Below are positions 42,264 through 51,067 of a stretch of DNA of 64,000 bases, piece by piece. Position numbers and translations under genes: made by a program. Under the pieces are notes generated by a model. That model saw only the letters and a list, made by a program, of their open reading frames with translations, was not told where the DNA came from and did no database searches. Position 1 is the first letter of the stretch. Every line of letters begins with the position of its first letter. The stretch comes from Anaerovibrio sp. JC8. GTDB lineage: Bacteria; Bacillota; Negativicutes; Selenomonadales; Selenomonadaceae. The DNA is taken from assembly GCF_002100115.1 (NCBI RefSeq), contig NZ_ANBM01000006.1:124001-188000 (forward strand), in the 5' to 3' direction.

Positions 42264-43601
42264 AGCAACTCCTTCAAGGCCTCCTTGTTGACCTTGCCTC
42301 TATCATTTAATGGAAGCATTTCCAAAAAGACCAGCTTCTTTGGACGCTCCCTTTCATCTACATATTCACCAACATCATGGCGGAACTGCTTGGAATCCGC
42401 AGGCCCCTCCGTAACCACAAAGGCCGCAATATCCTGGCCCCTGGTTTCATCCGCAAAGGGCAGCACGGCCACATCTCTGACGTTGTCCATATTTCTGATT
42501 TGCTGCTCCAGCTTAAAGCAGCTGATTTTGTAGCCGCCCTTGTTTATCCAGTCTGTCTTACGGCCTGTAAAAATGATATCCCCATCATCATTTATATAGC
42601 CTGTATCATCGCAGCAATACGGCACCTGAACCCCGCTGACATGAAATGGGGTATCAACCACCAAAACACCGTCTACGGACTTCACCCGGATGCCCTCAAA
42701 GGGCTTGCCCAGATTCATTGTGTTCTCATCATCTATCTCCAGATGCTTGTAGGAAATATAGCTGAGCTCACTGGAGCCGTAGTAAAGAATTATATCCGCC
42801 CCGGTAAAGGTCCTGCGGAGAGCCCGCTGGGTCTTGAGGCTTAAAATCTGGGACCCTGCAATTATCTGCTTCACATAAGGGCTTTCTCCCTTGGCCGCAA
42901 CCCCCAAAATCTGGAGCTTGGCCGGCACCATGTACACATGGGTGACAAAATTACGGACTATAAGCATATTCCAGTAATTTCCGCTGATGCGTCGGCAGGT
43001 CACCACGGAGCCCCCGGCAGCCATCACCGACAGGAACATATTAAGATTGCCGGTAAAGCTCATGCTTCCGTGAAGGAACATAACAGTGTCGGCATCCACA
43101 CCAAACACCTTGTTCTGCTCCTGAAAAAATCCCGCCCAGCTTTCGTAGGTGCGGTACATTACCTTGGCCACCCCCGTGGTTCCGGAGCTCAGTGCCCCCA
43201 TGACATCACAAGGGTAATGGTCCGTCACCCCTTCATCCAGCAGAAGGAAATTGTTTTGCATGGTTCCTACCTGCCACATGCCGTAAATGTTGTTTTCCTG
43301 CATTATGGCTTCCACCACGTCGGAGGAACAATCCTGATGCATCAGAACAGGAATGGCCCCCAGCTTCTCCAATGCCAAAAAAGGCCCCGACTTGATAGAC
43401 AGGACCCTCTGCAATTATCAGTATTGGTTTATACGGCTTGATCCCCTTTTCGGACGCACTGGCAGCCAGTTCATCCACAAGCCTTAAAAGAGAAGCATAA
43501 GAAAAACTTTCCCCATCGCAGTCCAGCATCATTTTATCCGGTATTCTGCTGCACTGCCCGACAAGTAAATCGTAATAGTTTAGCATCTTAACGCTATTCA
43601 C
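42260..43601 (-). pseudogene. AMP-dependent acyl-CoA ligase (YhfT-like), split by +1 frameshift
   Basis: The two halves of one adenylate-forming ligase lie in different frames. The first part starts at GTG 43601 (overlapping the bioY stop as GTGA) and runs KMLNYYDLLVGQCSRIPDKM to ILIIAEG. The second continues VLSIKSGPFLALEKLGAIPV to the end, with the P-loop GALSSGTTGVAK, LYYGSSELSY and TGRKTDWINKGGYKIS. The break is at the GGG of 43405-43407: with two Gs the product would read IIAEVLSIKSGP and be about 446 aa. It could be a sequencing error or a true mutation. The function would be activation of an acyl group with ATP and CoA in a biotin-linked operon. Confidence 0.75.
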
Positions 43602-44155
43602 TCCCCCAGAGCACTATTTACTCTAACCCCAATAAATGCTGCTAAGATACATTTTACTACATCTCCCGGGATAAAAGGAAGTACTGCCTGCATAAAAGCG
43701 GCCTTAAATCCTATATTTAGGACTAACATCATGGAAATCAGTCCACCAATATAAACAATAGGAATACTTACGATAATGGCTACGGCAATGTAACGCTTTA
43801 AATCAGGACGGGAGCCCTTGAAATAAGAAACCGCCGTAAAGGCCAGCACCCAGGCAAAATAGAAGCCTCCTGTGGGACCAAGAAGCCGCCCCAGGCCGCC
43901 CGTACCGCCTGGCAATATAGGCAGCCCTGCCAGCCCTCCCAGAATAAGATAAGCTGACAAGGTCATGAATGTCTGCTTCGGCGTCAGCACAAAGGCCGTC
44001 AGGCAGGTTGCTGCAGTGGTGGCCACCACCATAGCCGGTGTAAAGGGAAGCGGAAATGCTATGTATGATGACACACTGACCACCGCCAGACACATGGCCA
44101 TCTTGGCCAAGACCTTAACGGAAATATTCTGCTGAACTGCAACACTCTGACTCAT
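43598..44155 (-). CDS. bioY: BioY family biotin transporter S component
   Basis: 185-aa membrane protein with about six helices. The family signatures are FTPAMVVATTAATCLTAFVLTPKQ, then LPILPGGTGGLGRLLGPTGGFYFAWVLAF with the glycine-rich biotin-binding loop, and IPGDVVKCILAAFIGVRV at the end. BioY imports biotin alone or with an ECF module. The ATG at 44155 is chosen because a promoter and BirA operator lie upstream at 44204-44257, so starts before that are impossible. Operon: bioY, ligase, hotdog protein, thiolase, as in yhfUTS. Confidence 0.93.
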   Translation of the reverse strand: MSQSVAVQQNISVKVLAKMAMCLAVVSVSSYIAFPLPFTPAMVVATTAATCLTAFVLTPKQTFMTLSAYLILGGLAGLPILPGGTGGLGRLLGPTGGFYFAWVLAFTAVSYFKGSRPDLKRYIAVAIIVSIPIVYIGGLISMMLVLNIGFKAAFMQAVLPFIPGDVVKCILAAFIGVRVNSALGE

Positions 44156-44203
44156 CTTGTCAACACTTACCTTTCTTGCTCCAAGAGCTTTATTACGAAT
44201 ACA

Positions 44204-44257
44204 AGTATAACCCCCTGTCAACCATTCGTCAACCAAAAGTTTACTGATGGTTGACAT
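44204..44257 (-). promoter_or_regulatory. BirA-type operator overlapping the bioY promoter
   Basis: Minus strand -35 TTGACG (44227-44232), 17-nt spacer, -10 TATACT (44204-44209). The half-sites ATGTCAACC and GGTTGACGA, separated by 14 bases (44226-44257), match the BirA consensus TTGTAAACC-N14-GGTTTACAA at 7 of 9 positions each and cover the -35. This predicts repression by biotin-loaded BirA. Confidence 0.8.
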
Positions 44258-44424
44258 TAAAGTTAACCTATTATGGTTTCGTGTATCCATCATTTACCGA
44301 TTCTTGAAATTGTTTAACGAATTTCTTTTCTAATAATTATAATTTAAGCTAAAAACCAATATTTCCATTTACATTTTTCCATATATACTTTATAATATCA
44401 TCGAAATGGTGGTGATTAATAAAA

Positions 44425-44871
44425 ATGGATAAAATCGATAAGCAAATTTTAAAGCGCCTGCAGGAGAATGCCCGTGTAACTATTTCCGTGCTGAGCTCCG
44501 AGATTTCCCTTTCCATGCCGGCTATCAGCGAGCGTCTGAAGAAGCTGGAGGCTTCCGGTGTTATTAAGCAGTACACTGCGATTCTCAACCCAGAATTAAT
44601 GGACAAGAATCTCACTGCCTTGGTAAATTTGGGCTTTGATAATCCTTCCAAGGCCGACGATTTCAAGAAATTCGTTGTAAACGAGCCTGACATCAAGGAA
44701 TGCTTCTACATTACCGGTGATTTCGACTATTGCCTGAAGATTATTACTCATAACACCCAGACATTGGAAGGTCTCCTTACCCGTATCAAGGAGCAGGCTG
44801 GTGTTACCAAAACCCAGACTATCGTGGTGCTGTCCTCCATTGTTGACAGACCATCCGTTGTCCTTGACTGA
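44425..44871 (+). CDS. Lrp/AsnC-family transcriptional regulator
   Basis: 148-aa regulator. The N-terminal helix-turn-helix is IDKQILKRLQENARVTISVLSS, then SMPAISERLKKLEASGVIKQY. The C-terminal RAM ligand domain has FYITGDFDYCLKIITHN. Such proteins sense amino acids and act as octamers. It is divergent from the bioY operon, but the BirA site explains that operon's control. GGTGGTGA precedes the ATG, and a terminator follows at 44897-44939. Confidence 0.93.
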   Translation: MDKIDKQILKRLQENARVTISVLSSEISLSMPAISERLKKLEASGVIKQYTAILNPELMDKNLTALVNLGFDNPSKADDFKKFVVNEPDIKECFYITGDFDYCLKIITHNTQTLEGLLTRIKEQAGVTKTQTIVVLSSIVDRPSVVLD

Positions 44872-44896
44872 CAACTTAATTAAAATCGCAAACAAA

Positions 44897-44939
44897 AAAC
44901 TGTGGATATGCCCTTTATGGGTCTGTCCACAGTTTTTAA
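44897..44939. terminator. Terminator between convergent genes
   Basis: Hairpin AAAAACTGTGGA..GCCC/GGGT..TCCACAGTTTTT, T-rich on both strands, between the Lrp gene (rightward) and the end of the large leftward operon. Confidence 0.85.
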
Positions 44940-44962
44940 ATTTGTCTGATTAATTTTTCCTT

Positions 44963-46465
44963 TTATGGCTGGCGCCTGTCTTCTCCGTCTGTTATGACCT
45001 TATTCCACCCATAATACTGGGCGTACATAATATTATGGCTTCCTTCAAGACGGGGCTCCAGATCAGCGCCCCAGGCCAGAATACCCGTATTCCAGGTCAT
45101 GGCACTCTCGCACCACTCTCCCAGTTCATCAGCAATCGGCGGCACATCTATCTGATGCACCACCACCAGCTCCTGATTGGCACGGGCGTTAATGTAGTCT
45201 ATGCGGTCGGTCCACTGTTCATAGACGCTCCATTCCACATGGATAAGGATGCCCGAAACCACCAGCCAAACAGCCGCCACCAGTCCAAAGGCACCCCGGC
45301 AAAATCCCACGTGGTTCTTTGCAAAATGCTCCAGCTCCGGCATTAATTCCCTCAATGCCGTCAATGAAAGAATAATCAGGCAAACTGTAGGGAAAAAGCC
45401 AGCCCGGGCCGAGGCCATGGGCACAAACATCATGATTATCATAACCACCAGTGCTGCGGCAAAAAATACCCCCTGAAACATGGTTACCCTGTTCAGCCGC
45501 TGACCAGCCGGAAGGTTATAAATGTACAGCACCACCGGCACCAATAAAGGCAGCCAGAATTTTGTCACCGGCCAAAAACATTCATCGAAATTGATGTAAA
45601 ACATCAAGGAAGTCCAATACATTTCCGGTGGCAGGGCAGGATTATATTCAAATTCCCGCTGCAAAGCCAAACGATGCATTTCTCCCGGTGCCTGGGTCAG
45701 CATAAGGGTTCCTATGCAGAGGAAAATAAACCCTACCACCATCCAAGCCTCCAGCTGCTTCTGCCGCCAGAAGTATATCAAGGCAAAAAAGGTAATAAAG
45801 GCTACGGCTGCCGCCCCTGTTTCCACGGACCAGCCGGCGGCCAGACCACTTACAGCCATCACGGGAATACTCCATTTTGGGGGAGCTTCCCAAAAATCAC
45901 TGTGCCAGTATTTGAGGCAATAAGGCAGTAAAAACAAGCATTCCAGCAGGGCCATCCAGAGATAAACGCAGCTGCCGCACATCCATAATATGGTCAAGAA
46001 CGGGTCCGGCAGGAAAAACCAGGCGGCCACCACCAGCCATATCATATAGGTCTTGTTCATGCTCTTCAGAATTTCGCCGGTTCCCAGGCGGAACATTAAA
46101 AATATAAGTGCCACAAAAACAACAGTATTCAAAATGTTGAAGGGCAGCTTGCCCTGCCAGGCGAAAAACTGGGTAAGGCCGATTCCCAATATTCTGCCGC
46201 CCCAGGTGAAGTAATGGGACCACTGGCTGACCACAATATCATAAAATGACGTTATCCGCACCCGTTCCCCTACTCCGTCCAGAAGATTTCCCCGGTCTGC
46301 CCCATCCCATATAAAAGCATAGGGTATATCATCAGATACCAGAGGAAGAATCATATTCCGCACAAAAAAGACCAGGGTCACCACCAGCAAAATGGCCTGC
46401 CAGGACAGCCAGGAGGGCAATACAGCTGTATTTTGCTCAATCCGTCCTTCGTTGTGTTTTGCCAT
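44963..46465 (-). CDS. DUF6056-like polytopic membrane protein (second copy)
   Basis: 500-aa membrane protein with about ten helices. The N-terminal region has LVSDDIPYAFIWDG after the first helix and SQWSHYFTWGGRILGIGLTQ near 90-110, as in its upstream paralogue (MVGDDYSYAFIWDP; SQWTHYFTWGGRTFSMLIIQ). The conserved Asp pair after helix 1 resembles GT-C-type glycosyltransferases and O-antigen-modifying GtrII-like proteins, so sugar or lipid transfer at the outer face of the membrane is possible. It is the last gene of a five-gene operon, 1 nt from the preceding gene. Function unknown. Confidence 0.75.
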   Translation of the reverse strand: MAKHNEGRIEQNTAVLPSWLSWQAILLVVTLVFFVRNMILPLVSDDIPYAFIWDGADRGNLLDGVGERVRITSFYDIVVSQWSHYFTWGGRILGIGLTQFFAWQGKLPFNILNTVVFVALIFLMFRLGTGEILKSMNKTYMIWLVVAAWFFLPDPFLTILWMCGSCVYLWMALLECLFLLPYCLKYWHSDFWEAPPKWSIPVMAVSGLAAGWSVETGAAAVAFITFFALIYFWRQKQLEAWMVVGFIFLCIGTLMLTQAPGEMHRLALQREFEYNPALPPEMYWTSLMFYINFDECFWPVTKFWLPLLVPVVLYIYNLPAGQRLNRVTMFQGVFFAAALVVMIIMMFVPMASARAGFFPTVCLIILSLTALRELMPELEHFAKNHVGFCRGAFGLVAAVWLVVSGILIHVEWSVYEQWTDRIDYINARANQELVVVHQIDVPPIADELGEWCESAMTWNTGILAWGADLEPRLEGSHNIMYAQYYGWNKVITDGEDRRQP

Positions 46466-46466
46466 A

Positions 46467-47945
46467 TTATTCTCCTACCTTTTTCCAATCATTTTCCTTG
46501 TCGATACGAATGCTTTTTAAGCCATAAAACTGGGCAAACATATTGGAGCGGTTATCCTTGGGCTTGTATTCCAAATCCGCCCCGTAAATCAGGTGGTATA
46601 TGGTCATGGACCGTGGCCCAAGCCATTCATCCAAATCATCCTGTATATATAGGGCAGGAACCACAATTTCATCATCGTTGCGGTGCTGCTCTATATACTC
46701 CATGCGTCTCTCCCACTGACGGGCATTGGAGGTTTCCACGTATAGCGCCCCCATCAGTGATAGCACCACATATACAAAGGTGACCATTCCCAGGCCCCAA
46801 AGTGAATTGCGCCACACTGCAGACAGCCGGCATTTTTCCCTTAGGAATGGTACGCATTCCTTAAGGGCCGCCGTGGAAGCCACTGTCAGAAACATGGTGG
46901 AATGAAAGCCCGTATGCACCTTAAATTCGGGGGCAAACATCATCAGGCACAGTATTTCCATGCCGGCCCCCGCAAAGGCCATAATATAATGCTTCACCTC
47001 ACGGGTCTTTTGCACTTTCATAAAATATATTATCAGAGGGAGAAGCAAAAAAGACTCCCAAACAAAAATCGGCAGGAACCCCTCGGTGAAGTTTCTGTAA
47101 AACATTTCCGAGGTAAAGAGCTTTTCCGCTGCCAATACGTATTCCGGCTCGTACTGCAGCATGAATTTTTCACGCATAATGGAGCCCGGTGCCAGCATCA
47201 GCAGCAAACAGCCTATAACGGCTCCCGCTGCCCCCGCCACCATCCAGTGCTTAAGGTGCCCCTCCTGACGGTAGAAAAAGAACAATGCCAGCCCCACCAG
47301 GGTCAGTGTAACCAGACTGCCCCCTTCCTCTGACCAGCCGGCCACAAGGCCCAAAAGAGCCATGACCAGTATGGACCATTTAGGCCATTGCCGCCCAAAA
47401 TCCCCGTTTCTGTAGGCCAGTGCGTAGGGCAGCAAAAAGGCACACTCCCAAAGGCCCGTCCACAGATAAACGCAGGCCCCTGTCATCCATACCATGGTGG
47501 TAATGTAATCAAATACCCCAAAGTGAATACACAAAATAACCCACAGAAAACAGCCCTTGGCCTTGGCAGGGGACACAATTTTTCCCATGGCCAGCCAATA
47601 GACAATCGTCATCAGCAGCAGACAGGCAGCAGTGTTGGCCATATCGAAGCAAGCCATGTCCTGCCAGGCAAAAAACTGAATTATCAGCATGGAGAAGGTG
47701 CGCCCGCCCCATGTAAAATAATGGGTCCATTGAGAGGCAAAAACATCACCTATGCTTGCAATCTTCTGCCGTGGGCCTATATCATCCATAAGATTGCCAC
47801 CGTGCTCCGGGTCCCATATAAAGGCATAGGAATAGTCATCCCCCACCATGGGCATAAGGTTATTGCGCCAGAAAAATATTATGCCCACAATAAGCAATAT
47901 AACCTGCCAAGGTATTTTTTCCCACGTTTTAGCAATCCAATTCAT
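46467..47945 (-). CDS. DUF6056-like polytopic membrane protein (first copy)
   Basis: 492-aa relative of the following gene product, with the same topology and motifs (GDDYSYAFIWDP; HYFTWGGRTFS; GAGMEILCLMM..). Its ATG overlaps the RND pump's stop codon by 4 nt, which shows translational coupling. The tandem paralogues in one operon may act as a heterodimer or on two substrates. The acidic DD motif after helix 1 is the likely active-site candidate. No biochemical role is known to me for this family. Confidence 0.75.
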   Translation of the reverse strand: MNWIAKTWEKIPWQVILLIVGIIFFWRNNLMPMVGDDYSYAFIWDPEHGGNLMDDIGPRQKIASIGDVFASQWTHYFTWGGRTFSMLIIQFFAWQDMACFDMANTAACLLLMTIVYWLAMGKIVSPAKAKGCFLWVILCIHFGVFDYITTMVWMTGACVYLWTGLWECAFLLPYALAYRNGDFGRQWPKWSILVMALLGLVAGWSEEGGSLVTLTLVGLALFFFYRQEGHLKHWMVAGAAGAVIGCLLLMLAPGSIMREKFMLQYEPEYVLAAEKLFTSEMFYRNFTEGFLPIFVWESFLLLPLIIYFMKVQKTREVKHYIMAFAGAGMEILCLMMFAPEFKVHTGFHSTMFLTVASTAALKECVPFLREKCRLSAVWRNSLWGLGMVTFVYVVLSLMGALYVETSNARQWERRMEYIEQHRNDDEIVVPALYIQDDLDEWLGPRSMTIYHLIYGADLEYKPKDNRSNMFAQFYGLKSIRIDKENDWKKVGE

Positions 47946-50900
47946 CCTTGAGCCGTACCCTTATATACTCTGCTGATCATAATAAACAGCAATGGAATAA
48001 CAAATACACCCAAAATTGTGCCCACGGTCATGCCGCCTACCACAGCCACACCCATGCTGCAGCGGGATACACTGCCCGCACCGTCAGCAAAGGCCAGCGG
48101 CAGACAGCCCACCACGAAGGCAAAGGATGTCATTATAATTGGCCTGAAACGCAATTTGGCAGCAGTCATCACCGCCCGCAGAGGGGCCATGCCATTATCC
48201 ACCCGCAATTTGGCGTATTCCACTATTAAAATCGCATTTTTAACCGTCAGACCTACTATCAGGAGAATACCAATCTGAACAAAAATGCTGATAGGCTTAT
48301 CAGCCACGGCTACCCCCAGCAGGGTGCCGCCGATTCCCAGCGGTACAGACAGCAGCACCGCCACTGGCAGGCTCCAGGACTCGTAAAGAGCCACCAGACA
48401 AAGGAACACAAACAGAATACCCAGTGCCAGAATATAAATAACCTCACGCTGAGCCTTTTTTTCCTGCAGGCTGTCCTTGGACCAGGCCATACGGAAGCCA
48501 GTTCCGATTACCTTGCCCGCCGCTTCCTCCAAAGCATCCATAGCCTCTCCGGAGGAGTAGCCGTCGGCAGCGGTTACATTGACCTGTATGCTCCGTACAC
48601 CGTTGTAGCGGCTGATATAGCCCGGGCCCACGCCCTTGGAGGAATGGACCAGACTGCTTATTGGCACCATTTCCCCGTCCTCGCTGCGGACAAACAGATA
48701 GCGCAGATCCTCCTCGGTTTCCCGATAGCCACGGTCAGCCTGGATAACAGTCTTATATACTTGGCCATAGCGGGTGAAATCATTGACCTCCTCCCCACCA
48801 AACATGGCTTCCATGGTGGTGTAGATGTCACTTATATTCACCTTTAATTCCTTGGCCAGATCCTCATTTACAGTAAAATCAGCATAAGGGGTATTGATGG
48901 AAAAACCGATTTCCACCTCATCCAGCTCCTCATGCTTCTGGGCCTCCAGATAAAGGGCCGTAGCCAAATCGTTAAGCTCCTCATCTGTATGGCCGCTGAC
49001 ATCCATAATCTGCATGGATATATCCCTCGACAGGAACGGGGCCGCCACCAGCCCGTGGGCCTCCGGCACTGCCTTTTCAATAGCTTCGTTGGCAGCATCC
49101 ACAATATCATCTGGTGCAATGCCCAAATCCTTACGTTCGCTCCAGTCCTTCAGTGCCACGAACATTATGCCCGCATTTGGCTTGGTGGTATCACTTAGCA
49201 GATCGGAGCCGGCAATGCCCACAATATTCTCGATGGCCTCATATTGCAGCATATTCTCCGTCAGCCTGTTAATGGCATCAGCCGTGCGGTTCATGGAGGT
49301 ACCCTCAGTAAGATTAAGTCCTACCATGAAATACCCCTGGTCCTCCCCCGGAATATACTCCGTAGGCAATAACCGATAGCACAATATGATGCCCACGGTC
49401 ATAATTGCCAGACCCACCAATATTGTTCTGGTACGTCTGATGCACCAGCCCAGAACCTTTAAATATTTTTGCTGGCAGCTTCTGAAATAATTTTGGAATC
49501 CCGCCAGTATTTTACTGTTTTCTACCTTATCATTCCAAATTGGCAGTATAAGCACACAGAGAGCCGGTGTGAGAGATAATGCCACAACGGCAGATATTCC
49601 CATGGACACGGCTATGGTCAGGGCAAACTGACGATACAAAATGCCTGTCATGCCGTCAAAAAAGGCTACCGGCAAAAATACAGCCAACAATACAAAGGCA
49701 ATGGCCACAACAGGCTTCTGAACCACACCCATGGCCGCCCTGGTGGCTTCCTTGATATCCAGAATGCCTCTCTCCCGCTCCTGCATTACACTTTCCACCA
49801 CCACTATAGCGTCATCCACCACAAGGCCGATGGCCAGAATAAGGGCAAAGAGAGTGAGAAGATTCAGGGTAAAGCCCAGCAGCTTAAAGGCGATAAAGGT
49901 GGCTATCAACGACACCGGTATGGCGATAATGGAAATAATGGTGGCACCACGGTTCTGCAAAAACAGGAACATGATTACCATTACCAGAAGCAGGGCCTCA
50001 AAAAAGGTATAGGAAACCTCCTGCATGGATTCAGAAATATATTTGGTGCGGTCCACCACTATCCTGCATTCCATGTCAGGCGGAAAGGCTCCTTCAGCCT
50101 CCTCCAATATATCCCGTACCTTGTTTATGGTCTCCAGTGCATTGGCATTATCCGCCAGAGTGATACCATAAGCGGCAGCGGGCTGGCCATCCACATAGGA
50201 TAAATAACGGGTATCCCTTACCCCCTCACTGATACGGGCCACATCCCTCAGTCTGGTGGTGGCGCCGTTTTCTGACTGCAAAATTATTTTTTCAAAATCA
50301 GCGGGGGTCTTCTTGGTGTTCATTACCCGGCCGATTAACTGCTTTTCCTGAACATCCGTTGTCGGGAGCTTGCCCAAAGAGCCCACTGCGGGCCGGACAT
50401 TCTGCTCCTCAATGGCGTTGGAAACATCACTGACAGTAATTCCCCTTGCAGCCATTTTGTCAGGCTGCAGCCATATCCGCATGGCATAATCCTCAGTGTA
50501 CTCATCCACACCGCCGACACCGGAAACCCTCTTGATACGGTCAAGGAAATAGGACTTGGCGTAATTCTGCAAATACACGCTGTCATAGGTGCCATTAGGG
50601 GAGCATAAGGCCATAACAAAGATGGTATCCCTGGTATTGCGGGTCACCTGTATTCCCTCGGACTGAACCGCCTGTGGCAGTTGTGGAAGAATAGCCTGCA
50701 AACGGTTCTGCACATTGACGGTGGCAATATCACCATTGATACCATAATCAAAGGTCACGTTCAGCTGATAGCTTCCCGATGAATCGGAAAAGGAGCTCAG
50801 TGAATCAATGCCTTCGATTCCCCTTATTTCATTTTCGATAATTTTGGCCACTGTATCCTGCAGCACCTGGGAATCAGCCCCCGGATATGAAGTGGAAACA

Positions 50901-51031
50901 CTAACCGTGGGCTGGTTCATGTTCGGGTATTCCTCTATCGGCAGCCTGATGACCGCCAATATACCCAACAGTGTCAGCAAAATAGCCCCTACTACCGCCT
51001 GCAGAGGGTGCCTGATAAAATATTGTGCCAA
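47942..51031 (-). CDS. RND efflux pump, HAE1 (AcrB/MexB) type
   Basis: 1029-aa inner-membrane pump of normal length, twelve helices and two large periplasmic loops. The proton-relay residues are visible: the Asp pair in GLVVDDAIVVVES near 410-420 and the Lys in GLTVKNAILIVEYAK near 930-945. N-terminal RLPIEEYPNMNQPTVSVST and the TM-proximal PGEDQGYFMVGLNLTEG are typical. No adaptor (MFP) or outer-membrane channel gene is in the operon, so it must borrow these or work differently. The start is a TTG at 51031 after GGGGGA; no in-frame ATG or GTG exists after the preceding stop. The MATE-HATPase gene is 36 nt upstream. Confidence 0.93.
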   Translation of the reverse strand: MAQYFIRHPLQAVVGAILLTLLGILAVIRLPIEEYPNMNQPTVSVSTSYPGADSQVLQDTVAKIIENEIRGIEGIDSLSSFSDSSGSYQLNVTFDYGINGDIATVNVQNRLQAILPQLPQAVQSEGIQVTRNTRDTIFVMALCSPNGTYDSVYLQNYAKSYFLDRIKRVSGVGGVDEYTEDYAMRIWLQPDKMAARGITVSDVSNAIEEQNVRPAVGSLGKLPTTDVQEKQLIGRVMNTKKTPADFEKIILQSENGATTRLRDVARISEGVRDTRYLSYVDGQPAAAYGITLADNANALETINKVRDILEEAEGAFPPDMECRIVVDRTKYISESMQEVSYTFFEALLLVMVIMFLFLQNRGATIISIIAIPVSLIATFIAFKLLGFTLNLLTLFALILAIGLVVDDAIVVVESVMQERERGILDIKEATRAAMGVVQKPVVAIAFVLLAVFLPVAFFDGMTGILYRQFALTIAVSMGISAVVALSLTPALCVLILPIWNDKVENSKILAGFQNYFRSCQQKYLKVLGWCIRRTRTILVGLAIMTVGIILCYRLLPTEYIPGEDQGYFMVGLNLTEGTSMNRTADAINRLTENMLQYEAIENIVGIAGSDLLSDTTKPNAGIMFVALKDWSERKDLGIAPDDIVDAANEAIEKAVPEAHGLVAAPFLSRDISMQIMDVSGHTDEELNDLATALYLEAQKHEELDEVEIGFSINTPYADFTVNEDLAKELKVNISDIYTTMEAMFGGEEVNDFTRYGQVYKTVIQADRGYRETEEDLRYLFVRSEDGEMVPISSLVHSSKGVGPGYISRYNGVRSIQVNVTAADGYSSGEAMDALEEAAGKVIGTGFRMAWSKDSLQEKKAQREVIYILALGILFVFLCLVALYESWSLPVAVLLSVPLGIGGTLLGVAVADKPISIFVQIGILLIVGLTVKNAILIVEYAKLRVDNGMAPLRAVMTAAKLRFRPIIMTSFAFVVGCLPLAFADGAGSVSRCSMGVAVVGGMTVGTILGVFVIPLLFIMISRVYKGTAQG

Positions 51032-51067
51032 TGCTTTTCCCCCATTACTTCCAAGACTAAAGACTGA

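Noticed and set aside
43803-44093. Second leftward frame of 96 codons inside bioY
   Set aside because: Out-of-frame shadow of the membrane-protein coding sequence.
44156-44293. Longer bioY start at 44293
   Set aside because: It would place the start codon upstream of the BirA operator and promoter at 44204-44257.
48868-49198. Frames on both strands inside the RND pump gene
   Set aside because: Shadows of a full-length pump with all functional residues in its own frame.
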